From NCBI GenBank assembly GCA_027563935.2, contig CM050446.2:110650499-110714498 (forward strand): 64,000 bases of DNA. Reading direction: 5' to 3'. Below are positions 10,394-20,130 of this stretch, one piece after another; the stretch's first letter is position 1, and every line of letters starts with the position of its first letter. A program made the translations under genes and the position numbers. The DNA is from Costus lasius (lineage: Eukaryota; Streptophyta; Magnoliopsida; Zingiberales; Costaceae). Under the pieces are notes generated by a model that saw nothing but the letters and a program-made list of their open reading frames with translations, made no database searches and was not told where the DNA came from.

Positions 10394-12952
10394 GTCCTCG
10401 CGGGAGAGTAGCCATAGGGACGGGTTGGAGCGACTCTGAAGATGCAGGTGAAGCCTCGTTGATAGAGCGGACGTGGCCAGTTGTTGCTGAAGAAGGGCTC
10501 ACCACACCCACAAAACGGTCCGGGGGATACGAAGACCTTTGCGAGCGTCGAACGGGATGAAAATTGATCTCCGTGTGTTTTCTAGGGCTAAACACGGCCT
10601 GGTCGTGCTTGCCGTCACGGCCGTGATCCGCGTCTGGATTTCCCGTCGGGGCGAACACGGCTAGAAGCACGGGTGTGTCGGTGATCTGCTAGCTCGTCAT
10701 GGCCGTGTCCCTCATCACGGCCTGGCCGTGTTGGGGTCGAGCAGGATTTACGGCAGTGCCGTAATGAGTGTCACGGGCCGTAATATGGAGTCCAAAATCC
10801 ACAGAAAGTTTGGACACGGCCGTGTTCCTAGTCATGGCCTGGCCGTGCTGAGGTGGGCTGGCAACGCTGGATGGGGAACTGGTCACGGCCTGGCCGTGTT
10901 CCTCGTCACGGCCGTGATCGCTGAGGCCGAAGTCCGCCGAACTCGTCACGGCGGGTGTCACGGCCGTGTCGCGGACCGTGCTGGCATTCGCGTTCTTCCT
11001 CGACCGTGTCACGGTCGTGTCCTCCATTATGGTCTGGCCGTGTCGGGTTTGGCTGGGTTGCGCGGAGTCGGTCACGGCTGCTGGAACGGCCGTTCTTCTC
11101 GTCACGGTCGTGTCTGCCAACACGGCCTGGCCGTGTTTAGGGTGACAGAAGGCTTCTTGAGCTAAAATTTATGGGGCATCCTCCTCAGGTCCTGGGGAGT
11201 CTCCCCAAGTGTCTCCCAGAGGTGTTGGGCCGCCCTCATGTGTGTCCATGACTCTGTCACACGAACTGAGCGGAACCAGTATGGGAGTGTAGAGGCCGGT
11301 GTTAGGGGGCCTAGGCTTGGCACACTGACAAGCGTCGTAGTGGCGAACAACCCTATTTACATCCTTACGAAGAGTGGGCTAGAAGAACCATTCTTCGGGT
11401 AAGTTGAGGGTCTTATTGCGACCATGGTGGCCGGTGGCACCACTGGCATGAAGCTCAAACAAGAGGTGCTCACGCAAGGATGAGCAAGGAACACATAGAC
11501 GGTTACCATAGATGAGCATGAAGACGGTAGGGCTGGTTCGGTGGATCAGAGGCAAGGAGCCGAGTGAACACGGGTCCGAAATCGGGGGCAATCCGTGTAC
11601 TCATCGCGGATATGGTCAAAGGCGGTGACGGATGTGGACAAAACACATGTCGGATGTGAGATTGAGCATGTCGTCGAGTCACGGGATGGGAAACTGGTAC
11701 TTGATGGTGATGCGATTGATTGCCCCGCAATCAATACACATTTGCTAAGATCCATCTTTCTTGGGCATGAGAAGGGCCAGGACAGCGCAAGGGCTAAGGC
11801 TCTCACGAATGAAGCCTTTGGCGAGGAGGTCATCAACTTGCCTCTTAAGCTCCGTGTGCTCAGTGGGGTTAAGGCGAGAGTGAGGCAAATTAGGCAAAGA
11901 TGCCCCAGGTACAAGGTCGATCATGTGCTCGGTATTGCGGTCCGGGGGAAGGCCGGAGGGAAGGTCACCTGGAGAGATGTCTGAAAACTCCGTCAAGAGT
12001 GCTGCGACTTGCTCGGGCACCACGGGTGCTGGAAGGGGTGGGTCACAGGAAACCTTACACACCATGAGAGCATAAACCACCTTGGTCTCATGGGCCTCGC
12101 AAACTAGTGAACTAGGACACACAAAGGCGAGCGACTTAGGTGCAGGCTGGGTCGACGGAGTAGGTGTGATGATCCCCTTGGATGTGGAAGCTCGCAGGTC
12201 CTTGGGCGGAGCCAAGGTCAAGTAGATTTTCCATCCCCCGTGCTGGAAGACGCAAGTGTTGGAGCCCCCATAGTGGACGATGTCGCGGTTATAGAGCCAT
12301 GGATGGCTAAGGAGGACATGGGCGACGTCCATGGAGGTGACGTCGCACCACACCTTGTCGGTGTAGTCTCCAAAGTAGATGGGGACTTGGCAGTGGTGGG
12401 TGATCGGAAGGCTCGAGGCATCGACCCAAGCGATCGATTAAGGCTTAGGTATGGTTCCAAAGCGAGGCCAAAATGGGTAACCGCGGACCTTGACATGACA
12501 TTGAGGCTGCTACCTCCGTCAATCATGATTTTACACGAGTGACAGTTACACTTAATGTAAGTGTAAAAGATACTCGTGCATTTCTAGTCCTCGGACGAAG
12601 GAGGGGAGTGGACAAGGGTGCAACAAATGACCGCCATGGTGGGTCATGGGCTCAGCTCCTCATCCGAGTAGCATTGTGGGCCAACCTCTTGGGCCAGAGG
12701 CAGGCCGCGAGGCGCAGGGGGCTATGGGTCACGATGCTCGGGTGCAAAGTGCAGGGACCGACGGGGGCAATCCTGGTTGAAGTGACCGGTTTGGTGACAA
12801 TGTCGGCATGGACCCGGGGGAGCAGCCGAGATGGGCGCCTTGCCCTTCTTGTCCCAGGTCAAGTGGGGCGGAGGTGCATCACGGGGTGCATCCCTAATGC
12901 AGGAGAAGACAACACAGAAGAAGGAGAAAATCTGGTCCAGATGACGTTCCAA
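10394..12952 (-). pseudogene. pol: Chromovirus gag C-terminus/pol fragment with internal deletions
   Basis: Read on the minus strand it holds, in order: a CCHC knuckle (CRHCHQTGHFNQDC); a protease with IDGGSSLNV and VLLSHPWLYNRD; the start of reverse transcriptase (LLAKGFIRESLSPCAV, PKKDGS, MCIDC); a jump that deletes the RT core and RNase H; the integrase zinc region (LREHLLFELHASGATGHHGR and CQCAKPRP); a second deletion removing the catalytic core; then the palindrome array and a C-terminal stretch (SYPPDRFVGVVSPSS). Several frameshifts are present. Element F lies immediately to the left. Confidence 0.82.
10592..11140. repeat. CACGGCC/GGCCGTG palindrome array in chromovirus pol tail
   Basis: A dozen or so CACGGCC and GGCCGTG half-sites, several joined as perfect palindromes such as CACGGCCTGGCCGTG at 10716-10730 (7-bp arms, 1-bp centre). 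It lies between the integrase remnant and the pol C-terminal segment on the minus strand. ORFs across it are by-products of the repeat. Confidence 0.8.
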
Positions 12953-13866
12953 AATTTATTTGGCAAAAAACGTTACGGCCATGGAAAAAGTCTCGGCCAG
13001 ACCGCGGAAGTTTCTGTAAATTCTGGCAAAAATGAAGAAGACGGTGATTCTCGACGTGAACAAAGTCACAGCCATGGAAAAAGTCACGGCCAGACCGCGG
13101 CAGTTTCTGTGAATTCTGGCTCACATGGAAAAGACGGTGATTTTCAGCGCGAACAAAGTCACGGCCGTGGAAAATGTCACGGCCTGACCGAGGAAGTTTC
13201 TATGGATTCTGGCACACATGGGAAGAACGGTGATTTTCAATGCGAACAAAGTCACGGCCGTGGAAAATGCCGCGGCCAGACCAAGGAAGTTTCTGTGGAT
13301 TCTGGCACACCTGAAAAACCCGGTGATGTTCGATGAGAACAAAGTCATGGCCGTGGAAAATGCTGCAGTCGGGCCGAAGAAGTTTCTATGGATTCTAGCG
13401 CAACTGATCACGTGCATGAACAGAGTCACAGCCAGGCCGTGACCACCCTTGAAGCTGCAGAGTTGCCCCGCTGACCCCATTTCGACATACACAACCCTCC
13501 CTACCATGTCCATCCATCCAAGGAGAATCCACAAAAGCCTAACAAGGTGGTAATACGCCGATCTCAAAGCACTTCTCAACCACCGGACCATTTCGTGGGA
13601 GTCATTAGCCCATTGTCAATTCATACCGAAGTTCTACAGCCCAAGAGCGTGGCCAGCTGTCCACCTGAAGTCCCAACCCCCGAAGATCCCCTCAATCACC
13701 TTAGCAACACGGCCCAAGAGCGCGCCACTTCGGTCGTGACCCAGCCCACAACGTCCAAATTCTGCTGCTTCGTCGCGGTTTATTGCAAACGCATCTAACC
13801 ACCCAGCCGTCGCCGTACGAAAGCAAGAGGACATGCGCCAGCTTCAAAGGATATTAGGTAGAAGTT
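12953..13866 (+). pseudogene. Inverted chromovirus pol tail
   Basis: Plus-strand counterpart of the tail at 10394-11140: a repeat array followed by a peptide (RRSQSTSQPPDHFVGVISP) clearly related to the minus-strand SYPPDRFVGVVSPSS, ending at a stop near 13798. It is inverted relative to the pol piece on its left and the gag on its right. It is therefore a rearranged or separately inserted fragment. The junction near 12953 has no obvious target duplication. Confidence 0.65.
12966..13445. repeat. Tandem palindrome-containing array, about 60-66-bp units
   Basis: About seven imperfect units, each with CACGGCC(G/A)TGGAAAA..CACGGCC.GACCG.GGAAGTTTCTGT and a TTCTGGC(A/T)CAC spacer. The unit is longer and more regular than in the minus-strand array at 10592-11140, but the ACGGCC core is the same. 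Confidence 0.75.
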
Positions 13867-14612
13867 TGTTATGTTTTGTCTTATAGTTGCAGCTTGACCA
13901 CTTTTGTGGCCTACAGGAGTAGGTAGTGTTAAAGTGTATTGTCTTTTGTGTTTTTGTCTTATTCCCTCCCCTCTTGTTCTATAAAAGAGGAGGCTGGGGT
14001 AGTTCATTCTTCAGTTCTCTTGGTGGTAGAGTTTTCATGGTGAGCTGAGAGCCTCCAGTGCATGTAGGAGTCGAAGTTGGAGCTTTCCCTCTAGAGTTTG
14101 TATGGGTTGTGGTCGGTGCCTCAACTCCGAAGTTGTTTCCTATTTCCAGCACTATTAAAGTAAATCCCACCACTTCCGGTGGGTCAGGTCTGCCTGCTTT
14201 CTCATCTCCTCATGTTTATTTCTATTGCGATTTCTATCTTTCCATTGGTATCCGTACGCCGGAGACGTGGTTCTTCCGTTGTTCCTTAGTCTATTTAGGT
14301 GCATAGGCGTGCAAGCTATACCCTGCGAATCTGCTGATCCCCATTGCTGTGTGCTAAGCTTAAAATCTGCTAAGAGAGTGTGCTAATTGCTAAGAGGTTA
14401 GTGAAGTATTTTCAGTAGTTGGGTGCTGCTGGTTTACTCTCGCATTCGTGTTGCCCCGATCGAGCATGACGTTGATTTCTTTGTGTGTTTTACTGCATTT
14501 CCAAAGCGCTTTTCACTTCCCTCGTCTATAGACCCTCTCCCATTTTCGCGTGCATAGTGTAACACCTTAGAGTACGGCTTTAAGGACCATCCCACCTACT
14601 GTAGCTCCATCA
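13867..14612 (+). repeat. Chromovirus LTR, plus strand
   Basis: A 746-bp segment with TGTTATG...CCATCA ends, right after the pol tail, so a 3' LTR by position. It has a TATA box in TCTATAAAAGAGG (about 13979) matching the TATA context of the minus-strand LTR at 15737-16425. The end shares AAGGACCATCC with that LTR. Boundaries are inferred from this comparison and may be off by a few bases. Confidence 0.65.
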
Positions 14613-15619
14613 ATCCCACGGGGGTTGACGGGGACCAGCATGGGTAGGATGTGGCGGAGCCTCAAAATTAGGAGGCGGGGCTAGTGTCGGAGGCACATAA
14701 ACGGGTCGTGCAAAGGGGTTGGCTCAACACGATGGTGGTGAGAGCACAAATCTTGCTCAATTTCGCAAGCATGATGGAGGACTAGGATGACCGAGTCTAG
14801 CCCATAAGTCGGTAAGGCGTGCCAGATCTCCTCGCGAAGACCATTCCGAAAATGGGATAAGGTGATCACGGGGTCCTCCTTAAGGTTGCAGTGGATACCG
14901 AGCTCGTCAAAGCGAGTGTGGTGCTCGTCGATGGAGTCGGACCCTTGGGAAATGGCACAATAGGAGTTGAGGAGACACTGCCTATACGTGGCTGGGACAT
15001 ACTTCTCCTTAAGGTGATAGCACATCTCCTCCCACCGAATGATAGGGGGTAAGTGCTGATCTAGAAGTTGACGCTCGACATTCGTCCAATACAATTGAGC
15101 GGGTCCAATTAATAGGAGACGAATGTAACTGACCTTAAGGTGATCGGACATCGCACTCCACTCGAAGTAGTTGTCTACGGCCGCATCCCAATCAAGGAAG
15201 ACGCGAGGGTCTAAGCTACCATTGAAGATCGGAGGATCTATGCGCGTGAGCCGGCGGACCTCGTTGTCCTCGCGGTTGTGCTGGGTGGGGCGTCGTGGGG
15301 GAGGAACATCCTCAGCCCGCGCGGATTCATCACCAAATGGGTCGAAACGGGGGGACTCATTGGCATGCATGCGCAGCGAGGCCAACGGGGGAGGAACACT
15401 AAGCGAGGGTCGGCCCTCCGCGGGCATAGACCAGAGTTCCACCACGCAGTCCGAAAGGTCCTAGGCTATGGTCATAAGGCGCTGAATCATGACTTCCATC
15501 GCTTCAAAGTGTGTGGACAGTGATTCGACTGACTCTACCCTACATGGAGTACCTTCTTCGTTCGTTACGGGCACTTGGGAAGTGGGATTCTGGTAAGGGG
15601 TTCCTGATCTAGATGTCAT
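14613..15619 (-). pseudogene. gag: Chromovirus-type gag
   Basis: Starts MTSRSGTPYQN at an ATG on 15617-15619. An in-frame stop lies near 15465, then a long open stretch runs to 14681. The N-terminal heptad segment (ESLSTHFEAMEVMIQRL) is followed by the capsid core (FLDWDAAVDNYFEW, LYWTNVERQLLDQHL, WEEMCYHLKEKYVPATYRQ, HFRNGLREEIW). A frameshift near 14690 moves the proline-rich tail into another frame. It is the intact-length relative of the fragment at 1-740. Confidence 0.88.
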
Positions 15620-15721
15620 GATGCAGGGTATGCGATATGTATGTTAAAAACAAATCCAAAAGAACTGATATGAAATGCAGTGGAGAGATCAGCGGAGCTA
15701 GACAAGAGTTAACTCCAACTT

Positions 15722-15733
15722 GCTCTGATACCA
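15722..15733 (-). other. Primer binding site (tRNA-iMet), chromovirus
   Basis: Minus strand reads TGGTATCAGAGC, complementary to the 3' end of initiator tRNA-Met, 3 bp inside the LTR at 15737-16425. About 100 bp of leader separates it from the gag start. Confidence 0.9.
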
Positions 15734-15736
15734 AAA

Positions 15737-16425
15737 TGACGCAGCGGAACTTATGAGAAGGATGGTCCTTAGTTCAGTGCTTTAAGGAGATAGAGACGAT
15801 GATGCTGAAACTGTGAGAGGGTCTTGAGACGAGGAAAACGAAAGCGCGTCAGAGGGAACCCCAGAAAAACTAATGAAAACGTTGCCGCAAATATGCCACT
15901 TGAGCAATACCAGCGAGCCGAAAATGCCAAGAACACGATGCTAAACTCTCAAATTACTAACCTTACTTGTAGAGCCAATTTTTCTTAGCATGCGCACGCA
16001 ACTGGGATTCCTTCACGATGCAGCGAAGAGAGGAGCGTCCGCCCGCCTTAGACACAGCCGGTGGAGAGGAGCGGCGAGTTGCTTAAGGGTAGAAATGCAC
16101 ACTTCTCAGAGCGCAAGGGATAAAATGAAGAGGAGCCCACGTGAGTTGGTGTCGCGTGGCACTTTTGATTGAAATGCAAAGGAGTACAGGGCGAGAGGCG
16201 CTCACAGGCGAGGCTCTTAGAGCTAATGCTGGACCTAGGCTTCGCAAGAAGGAAGCTGCTACTACAACATGAACTACTAAGGAACTAGCCCTCAACCCTC
16301 TTTTATAGATCAAGAGGGAGGGGTGGCACATAAAAATCACATGAGGTTGTTGGAGAAGCCAACAACCCCTAACTTCCTAAAATAGGGTCAAGATGCCCTC
16401 TAACAAACTAAAAGCAAGACTAACA
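15737..16425 (-). repeat. Chromovirus LTR with internal sequence on both sides
   Basis: Minus strand runs TGTTAGTC...GCTGCGTCA, about 690 bp, with a TATA box in CTATAAAAGAGGG near 16300. Downstream are the primer site and gag, so it acts as a 5' LTR. Upstream (16426-16579) is pol-tail sequence, so it is also a 3' LTR. Confidence 0.7.
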
Positions 16426-16579
16426 ACTTCTGCAGGGAATCTTCAGGATGGCTGGCGCATGGACCAAACTTTGTGGGCTGTTGTCCGAAATGGATGGTGC
16501 GCTAAACCATTTCCAAGCAGGCCGCCACAAAGTAGCAAAATTTGCTGATCGTGGGCTGATTCTGAATGTTGTTGGCCTT
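16426..16579 (-). pseudogene. Chromovirus pol-tail remnant upstream of LTR
   Basis: Minus strand shares CATGCGCCAGC and the preceding TTTGCTACTTTGTGGCGG-like segment with the pol tail at 13760-13866. It is therefore the 3' internal end of a chromovirus, not unique flanking DNA. Element A is inserted at its right edge. Confidence 0.6.
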
Positions 16580-16753
16580 TAATGCCTTGCATTTTAGTAG
16601 TAATTTTCCTTAATATTTCATGACAAATCTGGGCCTATTTTGATATTTTCACACTCTTTTAAGACTTATTTGCTTAAAAGCTTCGGAATCTTCACTTTTT
16701 CTTGCTTTTATGAAATTTCAAGTAAAATCACCCAATTTTGATGTCTTTTGAAT

Positions 16754-17317
16754 TAGGGCTGTTCATGGTCGGTTAACCGAACCGTTGACCATAGTCAACT
16801 GGTTAACCGAACCGAATGGAAGGGAAAAACCACGAACCGTTCCTGAACCGTTTGACCGGTTAACCAATTATAATTTATTTATTAAAATTTATTTTAAAAA
16901 ATTAACTTTGACTATTAAAAATTATTATTTAATAATTAAATATTTTAAAAAATTAATTTTATAATTGATTTTAATTATTAAATATTATTATATGGTAATT
17001 ATATATGTAAAATAATTAATTTTTAAGTTATAGTGAATGGGTTTCGAACTCATGACCTACTAACTCGCAAAACAACCTTTAACCATTGCACTAGATAAAC
17101 AATCTAAATATAATTTTGAGATATAAATATATATACCGGTCGGTTCGGTTAACCGGTCAAAATTTTTTCTCCGAACCGTAACCGAACCAAACTGAACCAT
17201 TATACTAAAAAAACTGACCGTGAACCGAACCAATCCATTCGGTTAACCGCCCGTTCGGTTCGGTTCGGTCGATTTTCCAGTTTGGTTCGGTTTTTTGGTT
17301 TTTTTTGAACAGCCCTA
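16754..17317. mobile_element. 564-bp inverted-repeat element (MITE-like) with tRNA-like core
   Basis: Ends are perfect 12-bp inverted repeats, TAGGGCTGTTCA and TGAACAGCCCTA. Next inward are clusters of GGTTAACCG/CGGTTCGG motifs on both sides, with an AT-rich middle. Compared with LTRs B and C it interrupts TTTTGAA/GATTCTGAGG, so it is an insertion. No clear target duplication is visible. It has no coding capacity. A hAT-like non-autonomous element is possible but unproven. Confidence 0.8.
17036..17096 (-). other. tRNA-like A box/B box inside the inverted-repeat element
   Basis: On the minus strand TAGTGCAATGG fits the Pol III A-box consensus, and about 33 bp later GAGTTCGAAACC is a near match to the B box. 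The spacing equals that of a tRNA gene. A folded functional tRNA is not apparent, so this is a tRNA-derived (SINE-like) segment. Confidence 0.65.
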
Positions 17318-17404
17318 GATTCTGAGGCCACAGGGTGATTCCTCACGTGAAAACGAAGCTGCCCGTCAAATTTGGATTTAATCGGAGTTAACCTAAAAAA
17401 TACG

Positions 17405-17653
17405 GCCAGGTGAACCCCATGGGGTTCACCGGTGCTTTTGCCAGACAACAGGATATTTCACAGAGAGTTTCACGGGCAGGTGAACCCGGCGGGGGTTCAC
17501 CCGTGATGCTCTCTGTTGCGCAGCACTCAAAAGCATCCATAGCACATTACAGGCAGGTGAACCCGGCGGGGTTCACCCGTGCTTTTCTCTTGACTGAACT
17601 GTGCAGAGCACTTCACGACCAGGTGAACCCAGTGGGGTTCACCCGTGATTCCG
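17405..17653. repeat. GGTGAACCC palindrome array, A 5' LTR
   Basis: Four units of GGTGAACCC-NN-GGGTTCACC form (the second with an extra G, the fourth with an A) at steps of 71, 76 and 66 bp, ending about 120 bp upstream of the TATA box. The motif is usually preceded by CAC(G)G(G/C)(C/A) and followed by CGTG, which extends the palindrome. Confidence 0.9.
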
Positions 17654-17773
17654 ACCCAGGCAAATGTGAGTTCAAAATCTAATTAGATTTTCTCCGATTT
17701 CTAACCCCTTTGGCATTCGAATTTGGCAAGGAAGGATTCTTTGGAAAGCAGATTTGAAGGAGAACGCGTGGAA

Positions 17774-17780
17774 TATAAAT
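17774..17780 (+). promoter_or_regulatory. TATA box, A 5' LTR
   Basis: TATAAAT in GGAATATAAATGCCC, the same context as TATAAAAGCCCC in LTRs B and C. Confidence 0.7.
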
Positions 17781-18633
17781 GCCCTAAATTTCATGCCCTA
17801 ATCATCAAACAATCAGGTGACGAAGCGGTGAGGGTGGCAGAACACGACGACGAGGTGTTCCTGAGGCAATTTTCGGAGTTCGAACCATCAAATCATCATG
17901 ATTTCTACAGATTACTTTCAATTTATCGTCTCCTTCTTCTCAGATTCACTTTTAAGCATTTCAATGATGATTGTAGCGTAAACCCTTTTTTGGGGCTCGG
18001 TTGAAGCCCCTTGACGATTCTTAATTGCAATCCTTGTTCTAATTCAGTTATTTGGATTATATTGTGAGCGTATTTTACTTTGATGTGAAAATCTCATGAT
18101 TTTAACTTGGCCAAGTATTTTCATGTTTCAGCCATTAAGATTCATACCGTGAGGAGGATCGTAAGGGCAGATCTTCTTAGTAAAACTTGCGAGACCTCGA
18201 CACGAGAGTGCTTGGTTTTCGCTCGAGGGTTTCATAATCTTCCATAGAACTCATTGGGTTTGCCTAAAATGATCCACCATGAGAGTAGGAGATTGTCTTA
18301 GACAAACACCGGGGTGTACACTTGAGAGAGGGCATCTTGTACCCTAGGGATAGATTCCTAATGCAAAATCATAAATCTAGGTAATAGATATTTTTAAGCG
18401 CGATTAAGATCGTCAGCGTGGTGGAAACCATAACCCTGATATCTCTCTCATATTTATTCTCTACCGACGTAGCTTCGATTTCTCGTTTTCGATTTAAGTT
18501 CTCAAAACCCCATTTCGATTCGCTTAGCTATCAAGAGTCAAATTTTCTGGTACTCAACCTTGTTACCTGTGAGATTCGACATCTTTTATATTACTTCGAC
18601 ATAACCGTGCACTTGCGTGACGTGTCAAGTTTT

Positions 18634-18650
18634 TGGCGCCGTTGCCGGGA
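18634..18650 (+). other. A primer binding site (tRNA-Asp)
   Basis: TGGCGCCGTTGCCGGGA, complementary to the tRNA-Asp 3' end, 6 bp after the LTR. Confidence 0.95.
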
Positions 18651-18791
18651 AACAACAGTTGATATTAGTATATTTCTGAGAATTGGTAGACTAGGCTTTA
18701 GTTAGTTTTTCTACGCTTCTGCACTGTTATTTTCTTTTTCACTATATTTGCCCGTTGTCTAAGAACTTTGAAATTTTGACTGACCCCTTTT

Positions 18792-20130
18792 ATGCGAAGA
18801 AGTTCTAGGGCAGGTGTATTCTTTGATATTGATTCAGAGATCGAGCGCACGTTCAGGACTAGAAGAAAGTACAACCAACTTCAGAGAAAGGAAGACATGA
18901 ACCATCTACGAGGCGAAAATCAAAAGGAGCACATCCAGCTTGGTGTGAATAATGATCAGATACCTCAACCAATGGGGAACAACTACAATAATAGGACGTT
19001 GAAGGACTATGCTGCTCCCTATGCTCATGGGTTACAATCATGGATTGCGAGACCTACTGTAGAGGCCAATAACTTTGAAATAAAACCTGTGATACTCTCT
19101 ATGGTGCAACAAAATCAATTTGGTGGTTCTCCACTTGAGGACCCTAACATGCACCTCTCTATATTTCTAGAGTATTGTGATATGCTGAAGATTAACGGTG
19201 TTTCTGCTGATGCTATCAAGTTGTGATTGTTTCCCTTCTCTTTAAGGGACAGAGCAAGAGCTTGGCTTCACACGCTACCTTCGGCTTCAATAAGAACATG
19301 GGCGGAGTTGTCTCAAGCTTTTCTCTCCAAATATTTTCCTCCATCCAAGACAATTTAATTGCAGAATCAGATAACAAGTTTCATGCAGAAAGATGGAGAA
19401 TCCCTATACGAAGTATGGGAGAGATTTAAAGAGCTCCAAAGGATGTGTCCACATCACAGAATTGAGACTTGGGTCTTAATCCAAACGTTCTACAGCGGGT
19501 TGGATTACAACACAAGACTTACAGTGGATGCCACAGCAGGAGGAGCTTTGATGAATAGGAGGGTTGAAGATGCAATAAACCTCCTTGAAGACATGGCGAT
19601 CAACCATCACCAATGGACATCTGAGCGAGGTACATCTAACAAGAAATCAGGTAAGTACGACCTAGACACTCTGACTGCTCTCACAGCTAAGGTGGATAAT
19701 TTAACCAAAAAAATCAATTCTTGGTCTGTAAATTCAATGGATGTTAACTCTATATCTTGTGAGGTCTGTGGAGTTGCAGGTCATGCAGGGGCAGATTGTC
19801 AGGTAGGAGATGGGCGGATGGCTACAAATCACTCTGAGCAAATAAATGTTGTTGGAAACTTTAATCCCAACAACAATCCTTATTCCAGCACTTACAACCC
19901 AGGATGGCGCAACCACCGGAACTTCTCATATCGAACAACTCAGCCATTGCAACCTGGACAAGCATCATCACAACAAGCCCAGCCCCCACAAGGAAATTTC
20001 AGGCAGCCTCCATAAGGCGACTACAGACAACCACCAGGATTCTAGAACAGAAACTTCAACCCACAGCCAAGACCAAACAATGATTCACAATTGAGCAAGC
20101 AACTTGAAGGACTGACCAACATGATGAAGC
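18792..20130 (+). pseudogene. gag: A gag, part 1
   Basis: Starts MRRSSRAGVFFDIDSEIERTF. Capsid motifs are MVQQNQFGGSPLEDPNMHLS, MQKDGESLYEVWERFKELQ, ETWVLIQTFYSGLDYNTR and a CCHC knuckle (CEVCGVAGHAGADC), then a glutamine/proline-rich tail. It stays in one frame but has stops at 19224-19226 (TGA), 19358 (TAA) and 20013-20015 (TAA). The copia element interrupts it after KQLEGLTNMMK. The first stop is shared with element C. Confidence 0.9.
20126..20130. repeat. Target duplication GAAGC, left copy
   Basis: GAAGC precedes the copia 5' LTR and is repeated at 29223-29227. Removing the element and one copy restores the gag reading (MMKLMMTRM). Confidence 0.95.

Larger units (their letters stand above)
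16580..18627 (+). repeat. 5' LTR of element A
   Basis: Starts TAATGCCTTGCATTTTAG (other copies start TGATGCC, so the second base has mutated) and ends GCGTGACGTGTCA. About 1,480 bp once the inserted 564-bp element is removed. U3 carries four GGTGAACCC palindromes, then a TATA box at 17774. R/U5 carries CACGAGAGTG (18201-18210) and related motifs. Confidence 0.88.

Noticed and set aside
10728..11165. ORFs on both strands across the CACGGCC array
   Set aside because: Palindromic GC-rich repeats keep several frames open at once. No independent coding evidence.
12539..13336. 265-residue plus-strand ORF
   Set aside because: It lies partly antisense to the chromovirus gag-pol knuckle region and partly across the tandem array. 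Its repeated peptide simply reflects the DNA repeat, and there is no domain.
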